Origin: Gammaproteobacteria bacterium
GTDB taxonomy: Bacteria > Pseudomonadota > Gammaproteobacteria > HK1
Direction of reading: 5' to 3'
Length of the DNA stretch: 64,000 nt
Assembly (NCBI GenBank): GCA_012103455.1
Contig: WLWT01000001.1
Span: forward strand, 663,501 to 727,500
Below, piece by piece: positions 46,281 to 57,399 of the stretch; the stretch's first letter is position 1; every line of letters starts with the position of its first letter. The notes beneath the pieces were generated by a model. The model made no database searches, had not been told where the DNA came from, and worked only from the letters and a program-made list of their open reading frames with translations. The position numbers and the translations under genes are program-made.

Positions 46281-47144
46281 ATGGCAGGCGCCAAGGAGAT
46301 CCGCACCAAAATACGCAGCGTACAGAACACGCAGAAGATCACTAAAGCCATGGAGATGGTGGCGGCGAGTAAGATGCGTAAAGCGCAAGACCGGATGGCG
46401 GCGGCGCGGCCGTATGCCGATAAGATCCGCCACGTCATCGAGCACGTGCGCAGCGCGAACGCCGAGTATAAACACCCGTATCTCACTGAACGCGAGCCGA
46501 TCAAGCGGGTGGGTTACATCGTCGTTTCCACTGATCGGGGACTTTGCGGTGGTCTGAACAGCAATATGTTCCGCATGCTGATCGCCGAGCTGCGCGGATG
46601 GGAGCAAAAAAGCGTTGAGATGGATATCTGCTGCATCGGCACTAAAGCGATGCAGTTTTTTGCACGGATCGGCGGCAACGTGTTGGCGAAAGTCAATCAG
46701 TTGGGCGATCAGCCTTCCTCTGAAGAGTTCATCGGTACCGTTAAGGCCATGCTCGATGCGTACACGGAAGGCAAAGTGGACCGGGTCTTCCTGGTATACA
46801 ATCGCTTCATCAATTCCATGTCGCAAAATGCGCTGAGCGAGCAGTTGTTGCCGCGCGAAGCGTCCGGTGAGCAGGAAATGGCTCACCACTGGGACTACAT
46901 CTACGAGCCGGAGGCGGCCGAGGTGTTGGATTTTTTGCTGGGGCGCTACGTTGAATCGCTGGTTTATCAGGCGGTAGTGGAGAACATCGCTTGCGAGATG
47001 GCGGCGCGGATGGTGGCTATGAAGTCGGCGTCGGATAACGCCGGCTCACTGATCGACGAGTTGAATTTGGCTTACAACAAAGCCCGTCAGGCCGCTATCA
47101 CGCAAGAACTTTCCGAGATTGTGGGTGGCGCTGCGGCGGTGTAA
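46281..47144 (+). CDS. atpG: F-type ATP synthase subunit gamma
   Basis: A 287-residue rotor subunit. The N-terminal coiled coil is [20 protein letters not shown] (then [16 protein letters not shown]), and the C-terminal helix ends [48 protein letters not shown] is the conserved middle segment. Standard length. Confidence 0.97.
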   Translation: MAGAKEIRTKIRSVQNTQKITKAMEMVAASKMRKAQDRMAAARPYADKIRHVIEHVRSANAEYKHPYLTEREPIKRVGYIVVSTDRGLCGGLNSNMFRMLIAELRGWEQKSVEMDICCIGTKAMQFFARIGGNVLAKVNQLGDQPSSEEFIGTVKAMLDAYTEGKVDRVFLVYNRFINSMSQNALSEQLLPREASGEQEMAHHWDYIYEPEAAEVLDFLLGRYVESLVYQAVVENIACEMAARMVAMKSASDNAGSLIDELNLAYNKARQAAITQELSEIVGGAAAV

Positions 47145-48617
<1,473 letters not shown>

Positions 48618-48694
48618 GTCGTGATATGCATTATGCATGTGCTCTTCACTGGAGCGTGTGTACGCGGCTGGAAGCACGTAGGAGCTTATGATCG

Positions 48695-49123
48695 ATGGCT
48701 TTAACCATCCATCTCGATATCGTGAGTGCAGAGCAGGAGCTGTTTTCCGGCACCTGCGAGATGGTTTTCGCCCCTGCGGCTGGAGGTGAGGTGGGTATTA
48801 CACCGCGCCACTCGCCGTTTATTACCCGGCTCAAGCCAGGTGAGGTGCGGGCACAGCTCCCTGGCGCAGAGGAGCAATCGTTCTACGTGAATGGTGGGCT
48901 GCTGGAGGTGCAACCCCATGTGGTGACAATATTGTCGGATACCGGTGTGCGGGCTGCCGATATCGACGAGGCCGCCGCGCAAAAAGCCAAGGAAGAGGCC
49001 GAGCGGGCTATTGCCGACAAAAGTGCGACCATGGACTTTGCCCAAGCCCAGGTGCAACTGGCCGAGGCGGCGGCTCAACTCCAGACTATTCAAAGGTTGC
49101 GCAAGCGCATCAGCCGCGCCTAA
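48695..49123 (+). CDS. atpC: F-type ATP synthase subunit epsilon
   Basis: A 142-residue regulatory F1 subunit: an N-terminal beta sandwich ([40 protein letters not shown]) and a C-terminal helical hairpin rich in Ala and Glu ([19 protein letters not shown]). It ends the atp operon. Standard length. Confidence 0.96.
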   Translation: MALTIHLDIVSAEQELFSGTCEMVFAPAAGGEVGITPRHSPFITRLKPGEVRAQLPGAEEQSFYVNGGLLEVQPHVVTILSDTGVRAADIDEAAAQKAKEEAERAIADKSATMDFAQAQVQLAEAAAQLQTIQRLRKRISRA

Positions 49124-49260
49124 TCTACTTTCTTCAAGGCTTCGTCTTTACCCCGGTTGCCGTTCTTGGTGACCGGTTCACCTTCCCGGCTGAACCGCTC
49201 TCGGTGCGGATCGTTTAGCGCCAGTCTGCCAGAAATTCTCGTTATTCCGCGCGACCCTCA

Positions 49261-49266
49261 TATAAT
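49261..49266 (+). promoter_or_regulatory. Candidate -10 box upstream of glmU
   Basis: TATAAT lies 91 bases before the glmU ATG, in the 233-base gap after atpC. A matching -35 box is not clear, so this is only a candidate. Confidence 0.35.
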
Positions 49267-49356
49267 GCGTTGGCCAAAAGTAGTTTCACGGTGTATCGGC
49301 ATCGTTGTCCGTACACTCGATCCTTTAGTTAACCGAAGTTGAGAGCGAGTTTGGGT

Positions 49357-50766
49357 ATGGCGGGTGTTGAGGTCATTATTCTTGCCGCGGGTCAAGGAAA
49401 GCGCATGGTGTCCGCGTGGCCGAAAGTGCTTCATGCCCTTGGCGGTAAACCGCTGCTCGGCCATGTGATCGCAGTGGCGCGCGCGCTGCGCCCATCCGCA
49501 CTTCATGTGGTGTATGGCCACGGCGGCGAGGCGGTGCGGGCGTGTTTCGCCAAAGCGGCTCTCTGCGGAGATGATCTCTGCGGCAACGATACGCCCGGTG
49601 TCCCTATCCGCTGGGTCCATCAAACCGAACAACGGGGCACGGGTCATGCCGTGCGTGAGGCTCTGCCCGGAGTACGTAGTGACGATACTAGCGTGGTGGT
49701 TTTGAACGGTGATGTACCGTTAGTGAGCCCGGCGACTTTGCTAGAGGCGGTCGCGGCCGCTGCTGAAGGTGCTTTGACAGTGGTGACCGCCGAGGTGCGT
49801 GATGCTACCGGGTATGGTCGTATTTTGCGTGATGGTAGCGGGCGGATGATCGGTATCCGCGAAGAGAAGGACGCCAGTGACGAGGAGCGGCGCATCAATG
49901 AGATCAACTCCGGGATTATGGTGGGCCGTTGTGGTCACTTACGGCGTTGGCTGGCCGCTTTGCAGCCGAATAATGAACAAGGTGAGCTGTATTTAACGGA
50001 TGCGATTGAAGCCGCTATTTCGGATAAGGTGCCAGTTGCAACGGTGTTGAGTCCCGACGAAGCGGAGATCGCGGGCGTCAATGACCGGGTGCAATTGGCT
50101 CAACTGGAGCGCGTTTATCAGTTGCGCAAGGCACAGGAGTTGATGTACCGGGGCGCGACGATCGCCGATCCGGCGCGGATAGATATCCGTGGCAATGTGA
50201 ATGTGGGACAGGACGTGTTCATCGATGTCAACGTTGTCTTTGAAGGAGACGTTGAAATCGGGGCGGGCAGCACGATCGGCCCCAATTGTCTTATCAAGCA
50301 ATCGAGCATCGGTCCTGCTGTGGAGGTGTTGGCCAATAGCATTATTGAATCAGCCGTGGTGGCAGCCCGCGCACGGGTGGGTCCGTTCGCCCGTGTCCGT
50401 CCCGAGAGTGTGCTCGAGGAAGGTGTGCATGTGGGTAATTTTGTAGAAGTAAAGAAATCCACGCTGGCGCGAGGAAGCAAAGTGAATCACCTGAGCTATG
50501 TCGGCGATGCGCAAGTGGGGGCCAGGGTGAATATAGGTGCGGGTACTATTACCTGTAATTACGATGGTGCTAAAAAGCATCGGACGATTATTGAAGACGA
50601 TGCGTTTATCGGCTCCGGCACCGAACTCGTTGCTCCTATCACGGTGGGGGCTCATGCCACCATCGGCGCGGGATCGACTTTGAGCCGTGATGCGCCGCAG
50701 AATGCGTTGACGGTTAACCGGGCACCTGTTCGAAGCGTATCCGATTGGCAACGGCCCAAAAAGTAA
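49357..50766 (+). CDS. glmU: Bifunctional GlmU (N-acetylglucosamine-1-P uridyltransferase / glucosamine-1-P acetyltransferase)
   Basis: A 469-residue enzyme making UDP-N-acetylglucosamine. The N-terminal uridyltransferase has VIILAAGQGKRM (the Arg and Lys contact UTP), QTEQRGTGHAV and the NGDVPL segment with the metal-binding Asp. The C-terminal left-handed beta helix includes VGPFARVRPE, GNFVEVKKS, NHLSYVGDA, NIGAGTITCNYDG and the catalytic His in NHLSY. ATG at 49357 is preferred over a TTG at 49339. A short insertion near residues 69-78 (LCGDDLCGND) comes from a tandem duplication. Followed by glmS in a classic pair. Confidence 0.96.
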   Translation: MAGVEVIILAAGQGKRMVSAWPKVLHALGGKPLLGHVIAVARALRPSALHVVYGHGGEAVRACFAKAALCGDDLCGNDTPGVPIRWVHQTEQRGTGHAVREALPGVRSDDTSVVVLNGDVPLVSPATLLEAVAAAAEGALTVVTAEVRDATGYGRILRDGSGRMIGIREEKDASDEERRINEINSGIMVGRCGHLRRWLAALQPNNEQGELYLTDAIEAAISDKVPVATVLSPDEAEIAGVNDRVQLAQLERVYQLRKAQELMYRGATIADPARIDIRGNVNVGQDVFIDVNVVFEGDVEIGAGSTIGPNCLIKQSSIGPAVEVLANSIIESAVVAARARVGPFARVRPESVLEEGVHVGNFVEVKKSTLARGSKVNHLSYVGDAQVGARVNIGAGTITCNYDGAKKHRTIIEDDAFIGSGTELVAPITVGAHATIGAGSTLSRDAPQNALTVNRAPVRSVSDWQRPKK

Positions 50767-50829
50767 CAAGGCTGAGCCTTAGCCGACCTGAGTGATGCCT
50801 ATTACGCCTTATTTGAATAGTGCCGGCGC

Positions 50830-50835
50830 TATAAT
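50830..50835 (+). promoter_or_regulatory. Candidate -10 box upstream of glmS
   Basis: TATAAT lies 100 bases before the glmS ATG, with TTATTT about 15 bases upstream as a weak -35. This may give glmS its own promoter in addition to read-through from glmU. Confidence 0.35.
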
Positions 50836-50934
50836 TCGGTGGCGTCATGCTACGTTAGGCAGCTATCTTTGAATCACCATTTGAGCGTGTGAAGCCCCTT
50901 TGCTAGCCAAGCACTCAGGGCCGAGGATCAAACT

Positions 50935-52767
50935 ATGTGCGGGATAGTCGGGGCGGTGGCGCAACGCGATGTGGTACCCATCTTGATGGAGGGCTTACGC
51001 CGGCTGGAATACCGCGGCTATGATTCGGCAGGGCTGGCGATCCTCAATGGCAACTCCGAGATAGGCCGCCTACGCACACCGGGCAAGGTGGCGAGTTTGC
51101 AGGCCCTACTGGACGAGACGCCATATCAAGCCAGTACGGGTATCGCTCACACGCGCTGGGCTACCCATGGAAAACCTACCCACGCCAATGCGCATCCGCA
51201 TGTGTCCAGCGGTGAAGTCGCCGTTGTTCACAACGGCATCATTGAAAACCATGCGCAGCTTAGAGCACGCCAGCACGAGCAGGGTTATAGCTTTTGCTCG
51301 CAGACCGATACGGAGGTTATCGCTCACCAGATCCATCATCATCTGACGCGCGGGCACGATTTGCTGCAAGCGGTGCAGGCCACGGTAGCCGAACTTCGTG
51401 GCGCTTACGCGCTAGGGGTGATGGCGGTATCGGATAACCGCCGTGTGATCGGCGCACGTAGAGGATCGCCACTGGTCGTCGGAGTTGGGGTGGGCGAGCA
51501 CTTTATCGCCTCGGATGTGGCGGCGCTTATTCCCGTGACGCAACAGTTCATCTTTCTGGAAGAGGGCGATCTCGTCGATATCAATGGCCAGACGGTGTGC
51601 GTTTACGATACCAGCGGCACCGAGGTTGAGCATTCTATAGTCACCAGTGATCTGTCGGCGGATGCGGTGGAACGGGGTACATACCGCCACTATATGTTGA
51701 AAGAGATCCATGAGCAGCCTCGGGCTATCAGGGATACGTTGGCAGGACGTATCAGTGAGAGCCGAGTGTTGGATGCGGCATTCGGGCCTCAGGCGATCGA
51801 GTTGTTCGCGGAGGCCAAGGCTATTCAGATCGTCGCCTGTGGTACCAGTTATCATGCTGGTCTAGTGGCGCGTCATTGGCTGGAGGGACTGGCCCAAATA
51901 CCGGTCAGTGTTGAGGTGGCGAGTGAGTTTCGCTACCGCGATCCGGTGGTCAGTCCCGGCACTTTGATGGTGGCTATTTCCCAGTCCGGGGAGACGGCGG
52001 ACACCCTCGCAGCGCTGCGCGGAGGCCGTGAACGAGGATTTGACAATACACTCGGTATTGTCAACGTGCCCGGGAGTTCATTGGTGCGCGAGTCGGATCT
52101 GGTGCTGATGACTAGGGCTGGTCCCGAGATCGGTGTGGCTTCTACCAAGGCGTTTACCACCCAGCTTACCGCTCTTTTGTTATTGGCTGGGGCGGTGGGC
52201 CGGCATAGAGGTATGACGCCTGCAGTCGAAGCGCAGTTAGTGGAGCAGCTTGCACAACTGCCTATCTGGTGCGAGCAGGTTCTAGCTTTGGATGGGGTGA
52301 TTAAACGCTTGTCGGAGCGTTTTGCCGATAAGCGTCATGCGTTGTTTTTAGGGCGGGGTTTACAGTATCCGGTGGCTATGGAAGGGGCTCTGAAGCTCAA
52401 GGAGATTTCTTATATCCATGCCGAAGCGTATCCGGCTGGTGAATTGAAGCACGGTCCGCTGGCGCTAGTGGATGCGGATATGCCGGTGATCGCTGTGGCG
52501 CCCAACGATGCGTTGCTGGAGAAGCTTGAATCCAATTTAGAGGAAGTGCGGGCGCGCGGCGGTGAACTCTATGTGTTTGCCGGGCCGGGGGCTAGCTTTG
52601 AGCACCACGATAACGTGCATAGGGTGCAGATGCCGCAGGTGGGGGAGATGGTGGCGCCTATTCTGTACACGATCCCATTACAACTGCTGTCGTACCACGT
52701 GGCGGTTTTGAAGGGGACGGATGTGGATCAGCCGCGGAATTTGGCTAAGTCGGTGACTGTGGAGTAG
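50935..52767 (+). CDS. glmS: Glutamine-fructose-6-phosphate aminotransferase (isomerizing)
   Basis: A 610-residue enzyme making glucosamine-6-phosphate. The N-terminal glutaminase begins MCGIVGAV with Cys2 after Met processing as nucleophile, then RLEYRGYDSAG and THRWATHGKPT-like HTRWATHGKPTHANAHPH. The two SIS domains include CGTSYHAGLVARHWLEGLAQ, SQSGETADTLAAL and the C-terminal LKHGPLALVD and LQLLSYHVAVLKGTDVDQPR. No glmS ribozyme is expected in this phylum and none is seen. Convergent with hemL. Confidence 0.98.
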   Translation: MCGIVGAVAQRDVVPILMEGLRRLEYRGYDSAGLAILNGNSEIGRLRTPGKVASLQALLDETPYQASTGIAHTRWATHGKPTHANAHPHVSSGEVAVVHNGIIENHAQLRARQHEQGYSFCSQTDTEVIAHQIHHHLTRGHDLLQAVQATVAELRGAYALGVMAVSDNRRVIGARRGSPLVVGVGVGEHFIASDVAALIPVTQQFIFLEEGDLVDINGQTVCVYDTSGTEVEHSIVTSDLSADAVERGTYRHYMLKEIHEQPRAIRDTLAGRISESRVLDAAFGPQAIELFAEAKAIQIVACGTSYHAGLVARHWLEGLAQIPVSVEVASEFRYRDPVVSPGTLMVAISQSGETADTLAALRGGRERGFDNTLGIVNVPGSSLVRESDLVLMTRAGPEIGVASTKAFTTQLTALLLLAGAVGRHRGMTPAVEAQLVEQLAQLPIWCEQVLALDGVIKRLSERFADKRHALFLGRGLQYPVAMEGALKLKEISYIHAEAYPAGELKHGPLALVDADMPVIAVAPNDALLEKLESNLEEVRARGGELYVFAGPGASFEHHDNVHRVQMPQVGEMVAPILYTIPLQLLSYHVAVLKGTDVDQPRNLAKSVTVE

Positions 52768-52810
52768 GAGAGGGGGACACGGCGTTTTAGATCGTGCATG
52801 GGGTTGCGGA

Positions 52811-52858
52811 GTAGGCTTAAGCTCAGCCGCATACGGGCGGATCCGAGCTTGAGCCTAC
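52811..52858. terminator. Hairpin between convergent glmS and hemL
   Basis: GTAGGCTTAAGCTC (52811-52824) pairs with GAGCTTGAGCCTAC (52845-52858), one G:T wobble, loop of 20 bases. It lies 43 bases after the glmS stop and 64 bases after the hemL stop on the other strand. A T run is missing on either side, so it may act as a weak bidirectional terminator or mRNA stabiliser. Confidence 0.5.
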
Positions 52859-52921
52859 CCCGTGGCTCTGGCTGGGAGCGTGCACTGCTCGGTCTTTCCG
52901 GGCGGTGCAGGTTTTGGTTGC

Positions 52922-54205
52922 TTACTTTATTGTTGCGAAGGCCGATTCACACGCGATGAAGGTTTTATCTAAGGCTTCCTGGTCGTGGGCGGAGGAGATG
53001 AAGCCTGCTTCGAAGGCGGAGGGGGCCAGATAAACGCCTGCTGCTAGCATGCTTTGGAAAAATTGGCTGAATCTCGCCGCGTCGCAAGCCATGACATCAG
53101 CAAAGTTGCGGACGTGTTCGCTCTCGGTGAAGAACAAGCCGAACATGCCGCCTACTTGATTGGTGGTCAGCGGTATCCCGGCGGACTTGGCCCGCTCCTC
53201 CACACCGGTGACGAGTGCTTTACATTGGTTATCCAATGCTTCGAAGAAACTAGGGGTGGAAATCAGTTCCAGTGTTTTCAGTCCCGCGGCCATGGCTACC
53301 GGATTGCCGGAGAGGGTGCCGGCTTGATAGATGGGGCCATCCGGCGCGATTTGGTCCATGATGTCCGCACGGCCGCCAAAAGCGCCCACCGGCATGCCGC
53401 CGCCGATGACTTTGCCTAGGGTGGTGAGATCCGGGATGACGCGGTAGAGGGTCTGAGCGCCGCCTAGGGCGACGCGAAAACCGGTCATCACTTCATCGAA
53501 GATCAGCACGGCGCCATGTTGATCGCATAGGCTCCTAAGGCCCTCCAGGAAGCCGGGTGCGGGCGGAACACAGTTCATGTTGCCGGCCACCGGTTCGACG
53601 ATGACAGCGGCCAGTTCTGCGCCATATCGGGCGAACGCCGCGTTTACCCCCTCCGGGTCATTGAATTGCAGGGTTAGTGTGTGTTGTGCCAGATCGGCGG
53701 GTACTCCGGGTGAGGTGGGTACGCCCAGGGTGAGTGCACCGGAGCCTGCTTTGACCAGCAATGAATCGCCGTGGCCATGGTAGCAGCCTTCGAATTTGAT
53801 AATCTTGTCTCTGCCGGTGAAGCCGCGGGCGAGCCGTATGGCCGATAGGGTTGCTTCCGTGCCTGAATTCACCATGCGAACTTTATCGATGGACGGTACC
53901 AGGGCGCAGATCCGCTCCGCCATTGCCGTCTCCGAAGGGGTGGGGGTGCCGAAGCTCAAGCCATTGTCCACAGCGTTTTTTACCACTTCGAGTACTTCTG
54001 GATGGGCGTGTCCAAGTATTATGGGTCCCCAGGAACCTACGTAATCCACATAGTGCTTACCATCGACGTCCGTTAGATAAGCGCCCTGCCCGCGTTGAAA
54101 TATCACCGGCTTACCGCCGACCGCGCGAAATGCGCGCACGGGGGAGTTGACGCCTCCTGGGATGCGCAATTTGGCGCGTTCGAATAGTGTCTCTGATTGA
54201 CTCAT
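52922..54205 (-). CDS. hemL: Glutamate-1-semialdehyde 2,1-aminomutase
   Basis: A 427-residue PLP enzyme that makes 5-aminolevulinate for heme synthesis. The PLP Lys lies in [18 protein letters not shown], with [15 protein letters not shown] near the start, the substrate-binding [15 protein letters not shown] and [19 protein letters not shown] at 54205 follows AAGGATC; the longer frame to 54310 is not family-like. Convergent with glmS; a rubredoxin gene lies divergently upstream. Indicates the C5 pathway. Confidence 0.97.
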   Translation of the reverse strand: MSQSETLFERAKLRIPGGVNSPVRAFRAVGGKPVIFQRGQGAYLTDVDGKHYVDYVGSWGPIILGHAHPEVLEVVKNAVDNGLSFGTPTPSETAMAERICALVPSIDKVRMVNSGTEATLSAIRLARGFTGRDKIIKFEGCYHGHGDSLLVKAGSGALTLGVPTSPGVPADLAQHTLTLQFNDPEGVNAAFARYGAELAAVIVEPVAGNMNCVPPAPGFLEGLRSLCDQHGAVLIFDEVMTGFRVALGGAQTLYRVIPDLTTLGKVIGGGMPVGAFGGRADIMDQIAPDGPIYQAGTLSGNPVAMAAGLKTLELISTPSFFEALDNQCKALVTGVEERAKSAGIPLTTNQVGGMFGLFFTESEHVRNFADVMACDAARFSQFFQSMLAAGVYLAPSAFEAGFISSAHDQEALDKTFIACESAFATIK

Positions 54206-54378
54206 GGTGGGATCCTTTGGCCGGAGTAGCGTAGTTGACAGGCGGCGGAATTCTAGCCTGCAATGTCTTCGATGATCGCAGATTTTGGTGCCGCGATGGA
54301 TATGACACACTGGCTGGAGGTTTCACTGATCTGCCACCCGTGAGATGATCGCGCGCTTTGATTTTCAGGGGATAGCGT

Positions 54379-54543
54379 ATGAAATCCTACATGTGTGTGA
54401 TCTGCGGTTGGATATATAATGAAGCAGACGGTGTGCCGGACGAGGGCATTGAGCCTGGTACGAAGTGGGAGGATGTGCCGCCAAACTGGGTCTGTCCCGA
54501 CTGTGGCGCGCGCAAGGAAGATTTCGAGATGGTGGAAATCTAG
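54379..54543 (+). CDS. Rubredoxin
   Basis: A 54-residue iron protein too short for usual ORF cut-offs. The two CxxC pairs are CVICGW and CPDCGA, and the typical linker reads [19 protein letters not shown] before the second pair. Four Cys bind one Fe for electron transfer. ATG at 54379 begins [13 protein letters not shown]. It lies upstream and divergent from hemL. Rubredoxins serve alkane oxidation, oxidative stress defence or heme-related electron transfer; the partner here is not known. Confidence 0.95.
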   Translation: MKSYMCVICGWIYNEADGVPDEGIEPGTKWEDVPPNWVCPDCGARKEDFEMVEI

Positions 54544-54850
54544 AGTCTGCGAAGGACTGGAAACATAGGGGAATGAAAGCCGCACTTGTATTCGTGATCG
54601 CTTGGCTTTTTGTGGGCGGAACGTTTTGGTTACTGCTCAGGCTGCAAAGAGCGTTGGGTGAGGGTTGTGCCGGGAGTGGGATATGTAGGATGCCGGCCGA
54701 GTCTGGCGGCGTTGTTGAACATTCGCGGCGCGATGGGGCTACGGATGCTTGATATCAGCGGGCGCTTGATATCATCTCCGAGGCACCCCATGCTTTATAG
54801 TCAACGATACATGTGCGACCGTGCACCGCCTACCGCGTGAAGAGGCGTAG
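54544..54850. other. Stretch without a confident gene between rubredoxin and the Fe-S carrier
   Basis: A frame at 54573-54752 starts like a small membrane protein (MKAALVFVIAWLFVGGTFWL) but then loses membrane character. A second frame, 54610-54840, is no better. One of these may be the decayed remnant of a small membrane gene. No terminator or RNA is obvious. Confidence 0.3.
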
Positions 54851-55249
54851 ATGATGAACATTGCTACGATCCCGGCTTATCAGCAGAACATCTCCTCGGA
54901 GGAGATAGTTATTACGGATGATGCAAAAGCGCAATTGTCGCAGTTGTTCGGTCAAGTCGAGGACGATGAGATCGAGGCGATCCGGATTTATGTGACGGGT
55001 GGCGGTTGTTCCGGTATGACCTACGGTATGACCTTCACCGATGCCTGCCAGCCCTTCGATAAGGTGTTGAATGAGGACGGTTTTGACGTTTACGTAGACG
55101 CCGTAGCTCTCAACTATCTAAGAGGTGTCGAGATCGATTTTGTTTCTCGCCCGACCGGTGCGAGTTTCGTTTTTAATAATGTTTTTGCCGCGACCGGTGG
55201 TAGCGGTACGTGCTCTGCATGCGGTGCCGCCGGAGGTTGTGGCGCCTGA
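54851..55249 (+). CDS. A-type iron-sulfur carrier protein (IscA/ErpA-like)
   Basis: A 132-residue member of the HesB/IscA family that binds and passes on Fe-S clusters. The first Cys lies in VTGGGCSGMTYGMTF; the C-terminal pair is GTCSACG, where the family has CGCG or CxC. SQLFGQVEDDEIEAIRIYV and VDAVALNYLRGVEIDFVSRP are family segments. Start ATG at 54851 or 54854. It differs from the second, ErpA-type copy at 59275, so this genome uses at least two A-type carriers. Confidence 0.88.
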   Translation: MMNIATIPAYQQNISSEEIVITDDAKAQLSQLFGQVEDDEIEAIRIYVTGGGCSGMTYGMTFTDACQPFDKVLNEDGFDVYVDAVALNYLRGVEIDFVSRPTGASFVFNNVFAATGGSGTCSACGAAGGCGA

Positions 55250-55271
55250 GCCAAGGGCTGCGGCTCGCCGC

Positions 55272-55305
55272 TATCTGTCTATAGACGTTATCTGTCTATA
55301 GATGT
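55272..55305. repeat. 17-bp tandem duplication upstream of the ATP-grasp gene
   Basis: TATCTGTCTATAGACGT is followed by TATCTGTCTATAGATGT. It sits between the Fe-S carrier gene and the ATP-grasp gene and is non-coding. Confidence 0.8.
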
Positions 55306-55322
55306 AAGCCGGACGTGGATGT

Positions 55323-56576
55323 TTGGGTAACGTCAGGCGGGTGCTGCTCATCGCACCTCACCTTAGCTATCGCATTGGCGCTTATTTAAGAGCAGCCGCA
55401 AATCTTGATATTGAGGTGGTGCTCGCATCTACTGCTGCCACAGGTCTGGTGGCTGGGCCCTCGGATGGTCTGCACATATCTCTGGATGATCCGGTATCGG
55501 CGGCCGATACCTTGGTGTACGCCGCTCAAGAGATGTGCGTTGGTGCGGTGGTCGCTACGGATGACGCAACGGTCGAGTTGGCTAGCGTCGTAGCAGGCCG
55601 TTTGGGGATTCACCACAACCCTCCCGATGCCGTTCGGCGTACCCGGCGCAAGGATCTCGCGCGTGAGGTATTGCGGGAGGCGCGAGTACCGGTTCCCGAT
55701 TTTGTTCGCATCGATTTAACCCGCGAGGTTACGTCGCAGGTATCCCAAGAGTTGTTTCCCGCTGTCTTGAAGCCATTGGCTCTTTCCGGCAGCAGGGGGG
55801 TGATGCGGGTTGATGATTACGAGCAGCTCGAAGAGTCGGCGGTGCGCCTTCGGGCAATTTTGATGGCGGAGTCTCCTGCTGCTGTGGTAGAGCGTGATCA
55901 GGCTTTGTTGGAGGCTTTTATCCCCGGGGTGGAGGTTGCGCTTGAAGGCATGCTGGATGATGGCCGTCTTCGGACAATCGCGATTTTCGACAAGCCGGAT
56001 CCTCTGGATGGCCCTTTCTTCGAGGAGACTTATTACATCACGCCGTCGCGGCATGATGCGGCGCTTCAGCGCGCTATGATCGCCTGTGTGCAAACGATCT
56101 GTGCCACGTACGGACTTTGCCAAGGGCCGGTACACGCGGAATTGCGTATTGGGGCGGATGGAGTTGTCTGGCCGTTGGAAGTGGCCGCGCGGACCATTGG
56201 CGGTGATTGCGCCCGTCTGCTCTCCTTCGGTGGCGAGCACGGTCTTGAGGCGCTGGTGTTGGCCCAGGCGGCAGGTATGCGCTTGCCTAAAATGAGAAAT
56301 GGTGCGGGCGGTGTGCTGATGATTCCCACCTCGCGGCCCGGTGTGCTGAGGCGGGTTGAGGGTGTAACGGCGGCCGAGTCGGTTGCTCTTGTCGATGAGG
56401 TGATAATCAGTGCACGTACGGGCCAAGAGTTGACGCCGTTACCCGAGGGCGCGAGTTATCTGGGCTTTATCTTTGCCACAGGTCCCGATCCGGCCGCGGT
56501 GGAGGCGGCGCTAAGAGCCGCATATGGCCATCTGAATATCGTTACGGCCCCGAGTTGGCGGATAGAGATGCGCTGA
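55323..56576 (+). CDS. ATP-grasp domain protein
   Basis: A 417-residue ATP-grasp enzyme. It has an N-terminal Rossmann-like domain (VLLIAPHLSYRIGAYLRAAA), an ATP-grasp core with PAVLKPLALSGSRGVMRVDD (phosphate-binding loop and ATP Lys), VVERDQALLEAFIPGVEVAL, HAELRIGADGVVWPLEVAAR and TIGGDCARL. This is the carbamoyl-phosphate-synthase-like branch that joins a carboxylate to an amine. The start is uncertain: TTG 55323 and GTG 55338 are possible. The product is unknown: peptide-like natural product, amino-acid ligation or pigment enzymes all use this fold. It is flanked by a tandem repeat upstream and the yggX-hemJ pair, convergent, downstream. Confidence 0.8.
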   Translation: MGNVRRVLLIAPHLSYRIGAYLRAAANLDIEVVLASTAATGLVAGPSDGLHISLDDPVSAADTLVYAAQEMCVGAVVATDDATVELASVVAGRLGIHHNPPDAVRRTRRKDLAREVLREARVPVPDFVRIDLTREVTSQVSQELFPAVLKPLALSGSRGVMRVDDYEQLEESAVRLRAILMAESPAAVVERDQALLEAFIPGVEVALEGMLDDGRLRTIAIFDKPDPLDGPFFEETYYITPSRHDAALQRAMIACVQTICATYGLCQGPVHAELRIGADGVVWPLEVAARTIGGDCARLLSFGGEHGLEALVLAQAAGMRLPKMRNGAGGVLMIPTSRPGVLRRVEGVTAAESVALVDEVIISARTGQELTPLPEGASYLGFIFATGPDPAAVEAALRAAYGHLNIVTAPSWRIEMR

Positions 56577-56599
56577 CTCAAGCCGGTTTTCGGAGAATC

Positions 56600-56884
56600 T
56601 TATTTTTTCCGCGCGCCGGCCTGAAAGCCCATAGGAAGATCGCCTAGCTCTCCTTCATCGAAGAAAAATCCTTTCATGTGCTCTTCGATGAGTGCAAAAG
56701 CGGCAGGGTCGCCCGTGTTCAGTTGATTTTCGTTGATGATCATCTGCAGGCGCTCGAGCCACTGGGTCCAGCCCTCTTGCGAGACGTTGTCGAATATTCG
56801 TTTGCCCAGTTCGCCCGGGTGCGGGATTTCATCTAAACCGGGTGCATCCCGTTTCAATACCGCGCAAAACACGGTTCTCGACAT
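56600..56884 (-). CDS. yggX: Fe(2+)-trafficking protein YggX
   Basis: A 94-residue protein of known compact length. SRTVFCAVLKRDAPGLDEIP is the family N-terminus with the conserved Cys, followed by PGELGKRIFDNVSQEGWTQW, MIINENQLNTGDP and MKGFFF. It protects Fe-S clusters and links iron availability to oxidative stress. Its start follows the hemJ stop by eight bases, so hemJ-yggX are probably co-transcribed. Typical of gamma- and betaproteobacteria. Confidence 0.97.
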   Translation of the reverse strand: MSRTVFCAVLKRDAPGLDEIPHPGELGKRIFDNVSQEGWTQWLERLQMIINENQLNTGDPAAFALIEEHMKGFFFDEGELGDLPMGFQAGARKK

Positions 56885-56892
56885 CTTCGGTC

Positions 56893-57315
56893 CTAGGCGC
56901 TGGGTTTGACCACGGCCAGTATAACTATCCCGACGAGGATTAGCGCCGGTAATTCATTCATCAAGCGGAAAAAGCGCGCTGAATGGCGGTTGGTCTCGGC
57001 GCGGAAAGTGCGAATAATCAATGCGCACCAGCCGTGGAACGCGATCAGTACGGCGACTAAGGCGAGCTTGGTGTGCAGCCATCCGCTAGTGCTCCAAGTG
57101 GCCCAGGTGGTGTGTAACAACCACAAGCCGAGCAGGATGGCACCGGTGCCGCCGATGGTCATGATGTTAAATAATCTACGTTCCATGAGCTGGAACCGTT
57201 GTTTCCCCGGTTCGTCTGCGCAGTCTGCGTGGTAAACGAAGAGGCGTGGCAGATACAGCAGGCCGGCGTACCAACTCACGGCGAAGATGATATGAAAAGC
57301 TTTGATCCAGAGCAT
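56893..57315 (-). CDS. hemJ: Protoporphyrinogen IX oxidase HemJ
   Basis: A 140-residue membrane protein with four helices: MLWIKAFHIIFAVSWYAGLL (His of the heme-ligand type in FHII), LFNIMTIGGTGAILLGLWLL, TKLALVAVLIAFHGWCALII and the C-terminal LPALILVGIVILAVV. HemJ replaces HemG/HemY in many proteobacteria. It lies upstream of yggX and follows a decayed chloride-channel gene. The heme route in this genome then uses HemL and HemJ. Confidence 0.93.
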   Translation of the reverse strand: MLWIKAFHIIFAVSWYAGLLYLPRLFVYHADCADEPGKQRFQLMERRLFNIMTIGGTGAILLGLWLLHTTWATWSTSGWLHTKLALVAVLIAFHGWCALIIRTFRAETNRHSARFFRLMNELPALILVGIVILAVVKPSA

Positions 57316-57399
57316 GGCGCCCAGTCGATATGTATTTTGTCAGCGTTGCAGTTCGGTCTCGGTGAGCACGCCGCATGGTTCTTCCGAACCGCTGCTCAT

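Noticed and set aside
50767..50934. glmS ribozyme or riboswitch upstream of glmS
   Set aside because: The leader lacks the conserved core expected of the ribozyme, which is also confined to other phyla.
54573..54840. Small genes between rubredoxin and the Fe-S carrier
   Set aside because: Two overlapping frames exist, neither with consistent composition or a recognised family, so they are described as uncertain rather than called.
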